Below, one piece after another: positions 18,093-27,322 of a stretch of DNA of 64,000 nucleotides. This DNA comes from Pseudoalteromonas umbrosa. Its GTDB lineage: Bacteria > Pseudomonadota > Gammaproteobacteria > Enterobacterales > Alteromonadaceae. The notes beneath the pieces are model-generated. The model was not told the origin of the DNA, ran no database searches, and saw only the letters and a program-made list of their open reading frames with translations. The stretch's first letter is position 1, and the number at the start of each line of letters is the position of its first letter. Both the position numbers and the translations under genes were made by a program. Location of the stretch: NCBI RefSeq assembly GCF_030125375.1, contig NZ_JASJUU010000005.1, positions 1-64,000 on the forward strand, written 5' to 3'.

Positions 18093-20148
18093 CTTTCTTC
18101 TCGTTTTGCTGATCTAAGTACTGCTCATACGTCGGCGGCAAAATCATGGCATCATTCCATTCAGGTAACACCGGTGACTCTTCAAATGGCATTAAGTCAA
18201 TGCCGTCTTCCTGCTTTTTAATTTGCTCATTACGGATGAACTTGTACTTCGCGTGACTGAGCTCATTCATACTGCGGCTGTCACGTACAATCGTCGGGCG
18301 AATAAATACCAATAAGTTACGCTTACGTTTGGTGGTATTTGTTGACTTGAATAGGTGACCAAGAATTGGAATATCCCCAAGTAGTGGTACCTTAGAAACG
18401 CTCTCCTGTACATCTTCGTCAATCAGACCGCCCAGAATAACCATGCCGCCATCATCTGCAATTACCGTCGTATTAATGGCACGCTTATTAACTGCAATAT
18501 CAACTGAAGTTGCGCCACTTACGCTTGACACTTCTTGTTCAATCGTCAATTGTACGGCAGTACCGTCATTGATTTGAGGGGTAACTTTCAGCTTAATACC
18601 TACTTCTTGACGATCAACAGTTTGGAACGGATTAGAGTTGTTATCACCAGCAGCTGAGCCTGTAATAATCGGTACTTCTTGACCCACAATCATAGAAGCT
18701 TCTTCATTATCCATGGTTGTGACAGATGGCGTTGCTAGAATGTTCGAGTTAGTATCGGTAGACACCGCCTGAATAATTGCGCCCCAGTCGTTTTTGACTA
18801 CACCTGCTGCCAGACCATTTACACCGCCAAGTAACTGGCCAAGTGCATTTAAATCACCTTCAACTGTTTCTTCAAAATCACGTAGCTCTGCAGTTTGGTC
18901 TGCTTGAACAGTACGCTTGATTGTTTTGTCACGCGCTTGCTCAGCCGCAACAGCTAATGAACCAACAGGTACGGTTGTGCCATTGTTGAACTGCAACATG
19001 CCACCTTGCTCTGTTATCCATTGTAGGCCGAAGTTAATACCATCTCCTTCAAGAACCTCTACAACGATTGCTTCTACTAGGACTTGAGCTCTACGTACGT
19101 CAAGTTTTTCAATAACGTTTGCTAATGAGCGCATCGTATCTGGCTGTGCAGTAATGACTAATGAGTTTGAATCATCATGCGCCTCAATACTCGTTTCATT
19201 GCGATTTGAACTACGTGAACGCGTTGTTTTACCAGCGCCTTGAGCTTCTTCTTGTAGCGTTTTACTCACGCCCTGAAGTACTTTTACTAGCTCTTCTGCT
19301 TTGGCGTAATTAAGATAGAATACTTGTGTATTACCTTGATTTTCTAATTCGTCATCAAGACGTTTGATCAACTCAATTGCTTTATTTCTTGCTTGGCTTT
19401 CACCACTGACAACCACGCTGTTAGTTCTGCCATCAGCAACAATTTTTGGGATCAAAAACTCAGGAACACGGCCTTTGCCCGTATCTTTATAAATTTTTTC
19501 AACAACTTGAACGACATCGTCGGCAGTGGCATGTTTTAATCTCACAATGTCAACTCGCTGGTCACCTGCTTGGTCAACAGATTGAATGATATTTACCAAG
19601 CGGTTTACCGAGGCAGCATGACCTGTCAACATCATCACGTTAGCTGAGTTGAAGTTAGTAACATGACCACCATCTTTTTGGTCACTGAATTGACGAATAA
19701 GAGGGCCTAATTCTTGTACCGATACGTTTTTCACTTCAACGACACGCGTGATCATCACGTCACCGTCGCCTTCACTATTATCATTTACAAGTGGTACGTT
19801 CGCTTTTTTCGCATCGGAACTACGTACAACTTTCATAATGCCATTCGGCATTTCAACTACTGAATAGCCATATACTTCTAAAACACTTAAAAAGAACTGA
19901 TAATATAGTTCTTCATCCATTAATTCGAAGCTACGTACATTAATGTTGCCGCGTACATTTGGATCTATGATGATTGTTTTGTTAAGAGTCTTACCCACAA
20001 TGAGAATAAACTCATTGATATCAGTTCCCTTAAAGTTGGCCGCATACTCAACCGCAGACACTGACAATGACAATCCAGCCGCAAACAACAGAGCTGCATA
20101 CTTAGCTAACCCTTTTCTGATTCTTGTGAGGTGTAGCTTTCTACCCAT
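18085..20148 (-). CDS. gspD: Type II secretion secretin GspD
   Basis: 687 residues. Signal peptide (cleavage near SVSA/VEY), N0-N3 periplasmic domains (ANFKGTDINEFI, NINVRS), and the secretin barrel (VGQEVPIITG, VPLLGDIPILGHLF). A short C-terminal tail (about 640-687) resembles the S-domain that binds a pilotin lipoprotein; no pilotin gene is adjacent. It forms the outer-membrane pore. Confidence 0.97.
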   Translation of the reverse strand: MGRKLHLTRIRKGLAKYAALLFAAGLSLSVSAVEYAANFKGTDINEFILIVGKTLNKTIIIDPNVRGNINVRSFELMDEELYYQFFLSVLEVYGYSVVEMPNGIMKVVRSSDAKKANVPLVNDNSEGDGDVMITRVVEVKNVSVQELGPLIRQFSDQKDGGHVTNFNSANVMMLTGHAASVNRLVNIIQSVDQAGDQRVDIVRLKHATADDVVQVVEKIYKDTGKGRVPEFLIPKIVADGRTNSVVVSGESQARNKAIELIKRLDDELENQGNTQVFYLNYAKAEELVKVLQGVSKTLQEEAQGAGKTTRSRSSNRNETSIEAHDDSNSLVITAQPDTMRSLANVIEKLDVRRAQVLVEAIVVEVLEGDGINFGLQWITEQGGMLQFNNGTTVPVGSLAVAAEQARDKTIKRTVQADQTAELRDFEETVEGDLNALGQLLGGVNGLAAGVVKNDWGAIIQAVSTDTNSNILATPSVTTMDNEEASMIVGQEVPIITGSAAGDNNSNPFQTVDRQEVGIKLKVTPQINDGTAVQLTIEQEVSSVSGATSVDIAVNKRAINTTVIADDGGMVILGGLIDEDVQESVSKVPLLGDIPILGHLFKSTNTTKRKRNLLVFIRPTIVRDSRSMNELSHAKYKFIRNEQIKKQEDGIDLMPFEESPVLPEWNDAMILPPTYEQYLDQQNEKKDD

Positions 20149-20176
20149 TATTCTTAAACTCCAAAATTAGTGTCTT

Positions 20177-21073
20177 TTACAGGCTGAATTGCACATCTAA
20201 AGTGCGGCCATCGCGTTCGATAGTTATGTTGGCATCGGTGCTCTCTCTGAGCTCGTTCATAGCCGTCATAGCCTGTTTCATATCCGTGAGTTGGTAACCA
20301 TTTATCGCAATGGCCAGATCGTTATTTTTGAGACCCATCTTTTTGAAAAGTTCAGGATCTTTTCCAGGACGCAAACGATAGCCAACTAGTTGACCATTGC
20401 GACGCTCTGGTGAAATTCTAATATAGTCGAACAATTTGCCGGGTTCATTCAAAAGCTCTTGACGACGCTGTGCCAGTTCTGAGCGCGTTTGTTCACTTAT
20501 GCGACTATCCTTGGGTGCTGCGCTTCTCTTTGGTGCGGTAGGCATGGCAACTTGCTGCGTAAAGTCGAGCCCATCAAGCATTAACGTCTCAAATCGGCCA
20601 CTGACATCCAATATCACGCGATCAGGGAGCACTTGCGCTAGCTTTGCACGCGTACCTTTAATTACATCTTGTACTAAATAAGTTTCTTGCCTTCCTTGCG
20701 AGTCGATAATTGCAAGACCAGCACTGTCATTTTTACTTACTGCAACGATACCTGTTAGCTTCACATTCAAACGCGTTTCAGGTGCATTAGAAATAACAGG
20801 TTTAGGCTTATCCGCATCTTTAGGCTTTTCATTTGCTTTACCAAAAATGTGTTGAGCTAAAATAGAGGCACTGCTCACTGTCTGAGTGCTATTTTGAGTT
20901 TGATTGGGCGCGAGGTTAATCGATGCTGCTTCAGGTTTTGGAAAAAGTAGCCAAAAGAGCTGAGACAGTAGGAAAGCAATATATACAACAGCTAAAAACA
21001 CCACTGCACGACTGAGCTTAGCGTGGGGTAAGCCTTGTAATATTTTCTGTAACTGTTGTATCTGTAATTCCAT
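20177..21073 (-). CDS. gspC: Type II secretion system protein C
   Basis: 298 residues. Inner-membrane helix at about 21-42, the homology region (about 100-170, LTGIVAVSKNDSAGLAIID) that contacts the secretin N0 domain, and a C-terminal PDZ domain (RNGQLVGYRLRPGKDPELFKKMGLKNNDLAIAING region). It selects cargo and links the membranes. First gene of the operon; the promoter should lie in 21074-21338, but I see no confident boxes. Confidence 0.95.
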   Translation of the reverse strand: MELQIQQLQKILQGLPHAKLSRAVVFLAVVYIAFLLSQLFWLLFPKPEAASINLAPNQTQNSTQTVSSASILAQHIFGKANEKPKDADKPKPVISNAPETRLNVKLTGIVAVSKNDSAGLAIIDSQGRQETYLVQDVIKGTRAKLAQVLPDRVILDVSGRFETLMLDGLDFTQQVAMPTAPKRSAAPKDSRISEQTRSELAQRRQELLNEPGKLFDYIRISPERRNGQLVGYRLRPGKDPELFKKMGLKNNDLAIAINGYQLTDMKQAMTAMNELRESTDANITIERDGRTLDVQFSL

Positions 21074-21338
21074 ATAAAAATTCTTTAATGAGACTTTTTC
21101 TTATTCTATTGAACGCCTCAGTGTACCGTTTCGACTCCGATTCAACAAGCGTGCAAATGTGAAACTTAAAATTAAATCGGTACAAGATATGACATGAATA
21201 AACTGAACACAGTATTAACCATTTGTTCAAGTTTTCATAATACGCCATTCCTTGACCTAGCAAGCGCTATGCTTTTTTTGACGGTTAAAATATGATAAAT
21301 TTCACCGTAGAGCAAGACGCTAATGTAGTTAAAGAATT

Positions 21339-21749
21339 GTGACAAAACTCAATCCAGAAAACAACCAAGATGATGCAAAAGTCAGATTGGACAAATGGCT
21401 TTGGGCCGCGCGCTTTTATAAAACGCGCACAATTGCCCGGGAAATGATCCAAGGTGGTAAAGTCAGATATAACGGCCAAAGGTGCAAACCGAGCCGTCAT
21501 GTCGATATTGGCGCGTCCATCGAAGTAGCCCAGGGTCATGATGAAAAACACATCACTGTTTTAAAGTTAATGGACAAACGTCAAGCCGCTCCAATTGCTC
21601 AGACGCTCTATGAAGAGTCAGCCGCAAGCATTGAAAAGCGGGCGCAAAATGCCATTGCTAGAAAAAACAATAGTTTCTTTGCACCACGCCCAGAGCACAA
21701 GCCAGATAAAAAGCAGCGCCGCGAGCTGCTTAAGTTAAAATCAAATTAG
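21339..21749 (+). CDS. hslR: Heat shock protein 15 (ribosome-associated)
   Basis: 136 residues. An S4 RNA-binding domain at the N-terminus (VRLDKWLWAARFYKTR) with a basic C-terminal tail (PDKKQRRELLKL). Hsp15 binds free 50S subunits that still carry a nascent chain after heat stress and helps recycle them. The start is a GTG. Followed after 11 bases by hslO, the same order as in E. coli (hslR-hslO). Confidence 0.95.
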   Translation: MTKLNPENNQDDAKVRLDKWLWAARFYKTRTIAREMIQGGKVRYNGQRCKPSRHVDIGASIEVAQGHDEKHITVLKLMDKRQAAPIAQTLYEESAASIEKRAQNAIARKNNSFFAPRPEHKPDKKQRRELLKLKSN

Positions 21750-21760
21750 GGTCACTATAG

Positions 21761-22606
21761 ATGAAACAAGATTTACTTCATCGCTATCTTTTCGACGATC
21801 TCGATGTACGAGGCGAATTAGTACAGGTCGAGCATACGCTACAAGACATTGTTGCAGGTCACAACTACCCAGTAGAAGTACAAGCTTTATTAGGTGAATT
21901 ACTCGTCGCATCGAGCCTATTAACAGCAACACTTAAGTTTGAAGGTGATATTGCCGTACAGCTTCAAGGCGATGGCCCTGTAAAATATGCAGTGATAAAT
22001 GGTAATCACCAGCAAAACATGCGTGGTATCGCAAGAGTCGAAGGTCAGATCACTGGATCAGGTATAAGCGACTTAATAGGTAAAGGCCATATGATTATCA
22101 CCATTTCTCCTGATAAAGGAGAGAGGTATCAAGGCGTCGTACCATTAACATCTGACTCATTAGCAAAATGTTTGGAAGACTACTTTGAGCAGTCAGAGCA
22201 ATTGAGAACTAGGTTGTGGTTCGCCACTAAGTTTGATGAAGAAACTGTCAAAGCTGCAGGTCTATTCTTGCAAGTTCTTCCGGTCAACAAAGAGAAATCG
22301 CAACGTGACTTTGAACACTTAGAAGCACTCAGTGACACGATAAAAGAAGATGAGCTACTAGAATTAGACGCACAGACTGTACTGACTCGCTTATATCACG
22401 AAGACAATCCTCAGCTGTTTGAACCACAAGCAGTGAATTTTGTGTGTGGATGTAGCCGTGAAAAAACCATCAGTGCGCTAGTCAATGTTGGTCAACAAGC
22501 ATTATTAGAGGATATTGAACAGCACGGTGAGGTAAAACTGAGCTGCCATTACTGCCTCACTGATTACCGTTTTAATGAGCAAGATATAAAGTCTATTTTT
22601 AATTAA
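21761..22606 (+). CDS. hslO: Hsp33 redox-regulated chaperonin
   Basis: 281 residues. A holdase activated by oxidation and heat. The C-terminal zinc site has the paired cysteines CGC (FVCGCSREKT) and CHYC, all four ligands present. The N-terminal substrate-binding fold (YLFDDLDVRGELV) is intact. A Rho-independent terminator follows. Together with hslR it forms a heat-shock pair. Confidence 0.96.
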   Translation: MKQDLLHRYLFDDLDVRGELVQVEHTLQDIVAGHNYPVEVQALLGELLVASSLLTATLKFEGDIAVQLQGDGPVKYAVINGNHQQNMRGIARVEGQITGSGISDLIGKGHMIITISPDKGERYQGVVPLTSDSLAKCLEDYFEQSEQLRTRLWFATKFDEETVKAAGLFLQVLPVNKEKSQRDFEHLEALSDTIKEDELLELDAQTVLTRLYHEDNPQLFEPQAVNFVCGCSREKTISALVNVGQQALLEDIEQHGEVKLSCHYCLTDYRFNEQDIKSIFN

Positions 22607-22634
22607 ATAAGGTACATCTAGCTCATATAAACTC

Positions 22635-22658
22635 AAGCCGCCATTTTGGCGGCTTTTT
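22635..22658 (+). terminator. Rho-independent terminator of hslR-hslO
   Basis: AAGCCGCCA (22635-22643) pairs with TGGCGGCTT (22647-22655) around a 3-base loop, followed by a run of five T. Confidence 0.93.
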
Positions 22659-22670
22659 GTTTGCAAAAAA

Positions 22671-22718
22671 ATGATACCGGTGTCATAAAAACAGCAACTT
22701 TCATGACACCGGTATCAT
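22671..22718. promoter_or_regulatory. Twin 16-bp palindromic operators upstream of pckA
   Basis: ATGATACCGGTGTCAT at 22671-22686 and ATGACACCGGTATCAT at 22703-22718. Each is a palindrome with one mismatched pair, and the two are exact inverted copies of each other. Centres are 32 bases apart, three helical turns. Even palindromes with a central CG are typical of LacI-family regulators. They lie after the hslO terminator and 150-197 bases before the pckA ATG, so pckA is the likely target. The regulator is not identified. Confidence 0.65.
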
Positions 22719-22867
22719 TGAAATTATTCAGTTTTTTTGTCAAAAAATTGCAATTTCTGCACCCTTTAGGGCTCGAATATCTCAAATGCATCTGTTAGTA
22801 TGATTTCAAGCTTTAGGTACTTAATAACCAGAGCTATCCCGTTCAATTCTCACATTTAGGTATAAAC

Positions 22868-24406
22868 ATGACTTCAAGCGCTACTCGTTTTGTCGATTTA
22901 ACTGCAGCTGAACTTGTCGAACACGCTATCTCGCGTGGTGAAGGGACTTTAGCAGCGAATGGAGCTTTTGTAGCAAAAACAGGCCGCCGTACAGGTCGCT
23001 CTCCTAACGATCGTTTTATAGTTAAAGAGCCAAGCACAGAAAATGACATCCAATGGGGTAACGTCAACCGTCCATTTGATGCTGAAAAATTTGATGCTCT
23101 TTGGGCTCGTGTAGAAGCACACGTGCACAGCAACGACCACTTTGTCTCTCACTTAGAAGTTGGTTCAGATCCTGAGCATTATTTACCAGTAGTTGTTACT
23201 ACTGAAACGGCTTGGCACCATATCTTTGCTAAAAACATGTTTATCGAACCTAGCAAATACAATGCAGCTGATTTACCCCAATGGCAGGTAATGAACGTTC
23301 CATCTTTTGTATGTGACCCTGAGCGTGATGGCACAAACAGTGATGGTACAGTTATTATCAACTTTGCAGAACGCAAAGTGCTAATCGCAGGTATGCATTA
23401 CGCCGGTGAAATGAAAAAGTCGATGTTCTCTGTACAGAACTTCTTACTACCTGCAAAAGGTGTTCTACCAATGCACTGTAGTGCAAACGTAGGCGAAGAA
23501 GGCGACACAACTTTATTCTTTGGTCTATCAGGCACTGGTAAAACAACTCTTTCTGCAGACCCTAAGCGTTTCCTTATCGGTGATGATGAGCACGGTTGGG
23601 CACCTGGTAGTGTATTTAATATTGAAGGCGGTTGTTATGCTAAGTGTATCGATCTGTCTCAAAAGAATGAGCCCGTTATTTGGAATGCGATTAAGTTCGG
23701 TACAATCTTAGAAAACGTTGTACTTGATGAAAACCGTGTACCTGACTTTGCTGATACAAGCTTAACGCAAAATACTCGTGCGGCTTATCCACTTGAACAT
23801 GTTGAAAAACGTAAAGTAGAAAACCGTGCAGGTGAGCCTCGCGCCGTAGTATTCTTAACATGTGACGTAAGTGGTGTATTACCTCCAGTTTCTATCTTGT
23901 CTGAAGAAGCTGCTGCTTATCACTTCTTAAGTGGTTACACTGCAAAGGTTGGTTCAACTGAAATCGGCTCAACATCTGACATCGAATCTACATTCTCAAC
24001 GTGTTTTGGTGCGCCATTCTTCCCACGTCCAGCAGGTGTTTATGCTGAATTGCTAATGAAGCGTGTACGTGAGTTTGGTGCAAAAGTATACCTAGTAAAT
24101 ACGGGTTGGACTGGTGGTCCATACGGTGTAGGTAAGCGCTTCGATATTCCAACAACACGTGCCGTTATCGATGCTATTGTGAATGACACGCTAGAAGGTG
24201 TTGAAACTCAACATATTGAAGCATTGAACTTAGATATCCCAGTTGCAGTAGATGGAGTAGATGAGAAGCTACTTAACCCTGTCAACACGTGGGAAGATAA
24301 AGACAAGTATGCAGAGTATGCAGCTAAACTAGCAGCAGACTTTAAAGCTAACTTCGAGAAATACGACGTATCTGACGCAATCAAGTCAGCAGGTCCTCGC
24401 GGTTAA
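22868..24406 (+). CDS. pckA: Phosphoenolpyruvate carboxykinase (ATP)
   Basis: 512 residues, slightly shorter than E. coli Pck (540). It converts oxaloacetate and ATP to PEP, CO2 and ADP, the first step of gluconeogenesis. The kinase-1a P-loop GLSGTGKTTLS (about 219-229), the metal site LIGDDEHGWAPG and the oxaloacetate-binding KTGRRTGRSPNDRF region (about 37-50) are all present. Preceded by twin palindromic operators and followed by a terminator. Confidence 0.97.
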   Translation: MTSSATRFVDLTAAELVEHAISRGEGTLAANGAFVAKTGRRTGRSPNDRFIVKEPSTENDIQWGNVNRPFDAEKFDALWARVEAHVHSNDHFVSHLEVGSDPEHYLPVVVTTETAWHHIFAKNMFIEPSKYNAADLPQWQVMNVPSFVCDPERDGTNSDGTVIINFAERKVLIAGMHYAGEMKKSMFSVQNFLLPAKGVLPMHCSANVGEEGDTTLFFGLSGTGKTTLSADPKRFLIGDDEHGWAPGSVFNIEGGCYAKCIDLSQKNEPVIWNAIKFGTILENVVLDENRVPDFADTSLTQNTRAAYPLEHVEKRKVENRAGEPRAVVFLTCDVSGVLPPVSILSEEAAAYHFLSGYTAKVGSTEIGSTSDIESTFSTCFGAPFFPRPAGVYAELLMKRVREFGAKVYLVNTGWTGGPYGVGKRFDIPTTRAVIDAIVNDTLEGVETQHIEALNLDIPVAVDGVDEKLLNPVNTWEDKDKYAEYAAKLAADFKANFEKYDVSDAIKSAGPRG

Positions 24407-24426
24407 GCAATACCATTTCCTTTATC

Positions 24427-24454
24427 AAAAGCGCCCCTCGTTGGGCGTTTTTTT
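24427..24454 (+). terminator. Rho-independent terminator of pckA
   Basis: AAAAGCGCCC and GGGCGTTTTTTT form a GC stem with a 6-base loop and a seven-T run, 20 bases after the pckA stop. Confidence 0.92.
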
Positions 24455-24585
24455 ATGTCTAAAAATCAAAAATTACTCATCTTGAACAATCTTCAATAGA
24501 ACAATATTTACACAAACAGAGTTCCTATTTAAAGTAATTTAGTCAAATAAATTGACATAATATAATTTTGATAAAGGAATTACAG

Positions 24586-24786
24586 ATGAAATTACAACTT
24601 AAAAAGAAACACATCAAAGATCTCAACGCCAAAAACCTAAACGCACAACAAACAAAACAAATCGGTGCAGGTCGCGGTGCAACCTTCAACTCCAGAATTG
24701 ATTGCAACAGTTACTATATATGCGACACTCACCCAGCCATTTGTCAGTCAATAGGCCTATGCCCTTCTATTGATATGTGTGCCTAG
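24586..24786 (+). CDS. Putative leader-processed Cys-rich peptide precursor (copy 1)
   Basis: 66 residues. Leader MKLQLKKKHIKDLNAKNLNA, rich in Lys and Leu, then TKQIGAGRGA and a core with five cysteines (C40, C46, C53, C59, C65). A CxTHPAxC motif (46-53) recurs in the next gene. The layout, a short basic amphipathic leader, Gly-Ala junction and Cys-rich core, is that of a ribosomally made peptide that is cleaved and perhaps modified. The ATG at 24586 follows AAGGAA; a TTG at 24568 is less likely. No modifying enzyme, protease or exporter is nearby. It is flanked by pckA's terminator and a second copy. Confidence 0.7.
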   Translation: MKLQLKKKHIKDLNAKNLNAQQTKQIGAGRGATFNSRIDCNSYYICDTHPAICQSIGLCPSIDMCA

Positions 24787-24880
24787 CTGAGGCATCCGAA
24801 GCATTCATAATACGAACAGATTGAATTTTACTCAATTATGAACGATTTACACTGCCAATAATTCTATTTAGGGTAGTTAA

Positions 24881-24899
24881 CGAGGTGAAGGTTACCTCG
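24881..24899 (+). repeat. Small hairpin between the two peptide genes
   Basis: CGAGGT (24881-24886) pairs with ACCTCG (24894-24899). There is no T-run after it, so it may be an mRNA-processing or attenuating hairpin in the leader of the second peptide gene. Confidence 0.4.
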
Positions 24900-24932
24900 G
24901 AAATTATTCAGAATTAAGAAAAGGATTAAACT

Positions 24933-25103
24933 ATGAAATTAAATCTCAAGAAAAAAGCACTTAAGAGCCTACATAATAATCAAGTTGATTTAGCACTCAC
25001 TAAAGAAGTCGCAGGTGCTCGCAAAACACGTTTTGCACCTCAGCATAGCTGGCAAATTTGCCCAACTCACCCTGCTGTTTGCACATCAACTTGCTCTATT
25101 TAA
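24933..25103 (+). CDS. Putative leader-processed Cys-rich peptide precursor (copy 2)
   Basis: 56 residues: MKLNLKKKALKSLHNN leader, TKEVAGA junction and a core ending ICPTHPAVCTSTCSI with cysteines at 43, 50 and 54. It aligns with copy 1 at MKLxLKKKxxKxL, at the TKxxxGA junction and at C-x-THPA-x-C-x-S. A good ribosome-binding site (AAGGA) precedes the ATG. Too short for many gene finders. Same inferred role as copy 1; no enzyme partner is present in the window. Confidence 0.7.
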   Translation: MKLNLKKKALKSLHNNQVDLALTKEVAGARKTRFAPQHSWQICPTHPAVCTSTCSI

Positions 25104-25118
25104 CTAACTGTAAAGTTC

Positions 25119-25144
25119 TTGCAGCTTGACTCGCCAAGCTGCAA
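25119..25144. terminator. Hairpin between peptide gene and envZ
   Basis: TTGCAGCTTG (25119-25128) and CAAGCTGCAA (25135-25144) pair perfectly, with a 6-base loop. It lies between convergent genes. U-runs are poor on both sides. Confidence 0.55.
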
Positions 25145-25153
25145 TCTAAACGG

Positions 25154-26455
25154 TTATTTGAATATTGGTAGCTGTACCTCTGCACATAAACCACCTTGTG
25201 ATCTATTTCTAAGAGACACTTTACCACCATGCGTTGCAACAATGCGCTTAATGATTGCCAAACCGAGTCCACTTCCATCAGAGCCTCTCGCTTGATCACC
25301 CTGCTTAAAAGGCTCAAATACGGATTCAAGTTCAGACTCTGGAATACCCGGCCCTCTATCTTTAACTTGAATCACCACAGTTTTGCTTTTTGGCGCTAAG
25401 TGTGTAGATACGTCAATTTCACCTTCTGAGTACTTAATAGCATTTTCAATCATATTGGTTAATACACGTTTTAATGCAACATGATTTGCCTGTACCCAAG
25501 GTGCTCTCTCTGTAAGACTCACATTTATCATGCGTTTATGCTGCTGCTCTGCATGTACAACTTCTTCTACAAGCGCATTGACATTTTCTTGATGCATTTC
25601 GCCACTGCTGTGATGGCGAAGATATTCTATGAACTGATCAATAATTGCATTCATATCTTCAATATCATCAATGATCCCTTCTTTAAGGTAAGCCTCCTCA
25701 TCAGACATCATTTCTGTCGCCAAACGTATTCTCGTTAATGGCGTTCTCAGATCATGGGAAACACCAGCCATTAACAGGCGACGGTCGCTCTCAAGCTCCG
25801 CAATGCCCTTGGACATCTGATTAAATGCCTTAGTCACTTCAATCACTTCTGTAGAGCCTTGCTCGACCAAACGAGTCGAAAAATCTCCCACTCCAACTCG
25901 GCTTGCAGCTGTTTGCAACGCTTTTAATGGTCGGTTTAAATGCCTCGCAAATAACCATCCACCCAATACACTCAGAAAACCAATGCTCGATAAATAAAAA
26001 ACTAAAAATTCCAACTTGGTTTCTGAAAACCCAGTTAAAGGGACTCTTACCCAATACCCCGGGGCTTGTGGCGCTTCAACCCAATAGACAACGGGATCCC
26101 CTTGGCTGATCCTGACTCGCGCGGAACCATTCAGCTGCTCTGACATACTCCGCGAAAGCAAGCTATATTCACGGGCTTGACCTAATCCATGAATATATGC
26201 CTCTTTTTGCGTCATTACATCAATCCCTGTTATATCAAAGAACTTCTTTGATAACGCAGAGTCCACTTCAACCCCTTCTTCCCAGTCAATGAATACCGTT
26301 TTGACCTGTTTCGCAAGCATTAAATTTACCTGCTCAAATGTGGGCTTAAATACATATAATGTGACAGTTATATATGAAACAATTTGGTTTATAAGCAGTA
26401 AAGCAGCAACAAAAAATACTGTCTGACCAAATGCACTACGAGGAAAGATCCCCAT
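25154..26455 (-). CDS. envZ: Osmosensor histidine kinase EnvZ
   Basis: 433 residues. Inner-membrane sensor: helix at about 10-32, periplasmic domain to about 150, second helix at about 150-168, HAMP domain, HisKA with the phospho-His in SHDLRTPLTR, and an HATPase domain (NMIENAIKYS, DRGPGIP, GSGLGLAI). Directly follows ompR with a one-base overlap. Controls OmpR phosphorylation in response to envelope conditions. Confidence 0.93.
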   Translation of the reverse strand: MGIFPRSAFGQTVFFVAALLLINQIVSYITVTLYVFKPTFEQVNLMLAKQVKTVFIDWEEGVEVDSALSKKFFDITGIDVMTQKEAYIHGLGQAREYSLLSRSMSEQLNGSARVRISQGDPVVYWVEAPQAPGYWVRVPLTGFSETKLEFLVFYLSSIGFLSVLGGWLFARHLNRPLKALQTAASRVGVGDFSTRLVEQGSTEVIEVTKAFNQMSKGIAELESDRRLLMAGVSHDLRTPLTRIRLATEMMSDEEAYLKEGIIDDIEDMNAIIDQFIEYLRHHSSGEMHQENVNALVEEVVHAEQQHKRMINVSLTERAPWVQANHVALKRVLTNMIENAIKYSEGEIDVSTHLAPKSKTVVIQVKDRGPGIPESELESVFEPFKQGDQARGSDGSGLGLAIIKRIVATHGGKVSLRNRSQGGLCAEVQLPIFK

Positions 26456-27174
26456 TATTTTTCGCCATCAGGTACAAATACATAACCTAACCCCCAAACA
26501 GTCTGTATGTATCTTGGGTTAGAAGCATCTTCTTCTATCATTCTTCTCAATCGAGAAACCTGCACATCAATACTGCGCTCCAGTGCGCTGTAATCGCGCC
26601 CTCTCGCTAAATTCATCAACTTATCACGACTCAAAGGCTCTCTTGGGTGGCTAACCAATGCCTTAAGAACGGCAAACTCGCCACTGGTTAAAGCAATAGT
26701 TTGATCGCCTTTTTGCATCTCCCGTGTCGCCAAATTCAGTTTGAAGATGCCAAATTCTACTTCATTTTCTTCTGCAGCAGGCGCACCTGGCACTTCTTTC
26801 GTTTTTCTTCTTAACACAGCTTTAATACGGGCAAGTAACTCTCTAGGGTTAAATGGTTTAGGTAAATAATCATCAGCCCCAAGTTCAAGTCCAATAATGC
26901 GATCTACTTCATCACCTTTGGCTGTTAACATCACAATTGGGATCTCATTTTCTTTCTGCCTCAGACGACGGCAAATTGATAAGCCATCTTCTCCAGGCAA
27001 CATCAGGTCTAATACCATTAAATGGAAGTTTTCTCTTTCTAATAATCTATCCATTTGTTCAGCATTCGCGGCACTTCGCACAATAAAGCCTTGCTCAACG
27101 AGATAGCGCTCTAACAAGCTGCGCAATCTCATATCATCATCTACGACCAATACTTTTGTTGTTTCATTTCCCAT
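26455..27174 (-). CDS. ompR: Two-component response regulator OmpR
   Basis: 239 residues. Receiver domain with VDDDMRLRSLLERYL at the N-terminus, phospho-acceptor Asp in LDLMLPGEDG, and Lys in LPKPFNPREL; the C-terminal winged helix ends with YIQTVWGLGYVFVPDG, as in E. coli OmpR. Regulates porins and envelope genes. Divergent from greB, as in E. coli. Confidence 0.95.
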   Translation of the reverse strand: MGNETTKVLVVDDDMRLRSLLERYLVEQGFIVRSAANAEQMDRLLERENFHLMVLDLMLPGEDGLSICRRLRQKENEIPIVMLTAKGDEVDRIIGLELGADDYLPKPFNPRELLARIKAVLRRKTKEVPGAPAAEENEVEFGIFKLNLATREMQKGDQTIALTSGEFAVLKALVSHPREPLSRDKLMNLARGRDYSALERSIDVQVSRLRRMIEEDASNPRYIQTVWGLGYVFVPDGEK

Positions 27175-27322
27175 TGGATTCTTCTTGTTATCATTTAACT
27201 ATTGGTTAAATATAATTGAAAATAAGCGCCTTAGACACCATAACTTACTGATAAGATTGTTACTGAACGTTACAGTACACTTAGCAAGCATGCCTACAAC
27301 AGGTTTTTTGATAAAGTACATT

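Noticed and set aside
24551..24566. TTGACA and TATAAT as a promoter for the first peptide gene
   Set aside because: The two hexamers are only 3 bases apart, so they cannot be a -35/-10 pair; TATAAT alone would give a very short leader.
27185..27322. N-terminal extension of GreB
   Set aside because: Not conserved in the family; ATG 27323 gives the standard length.
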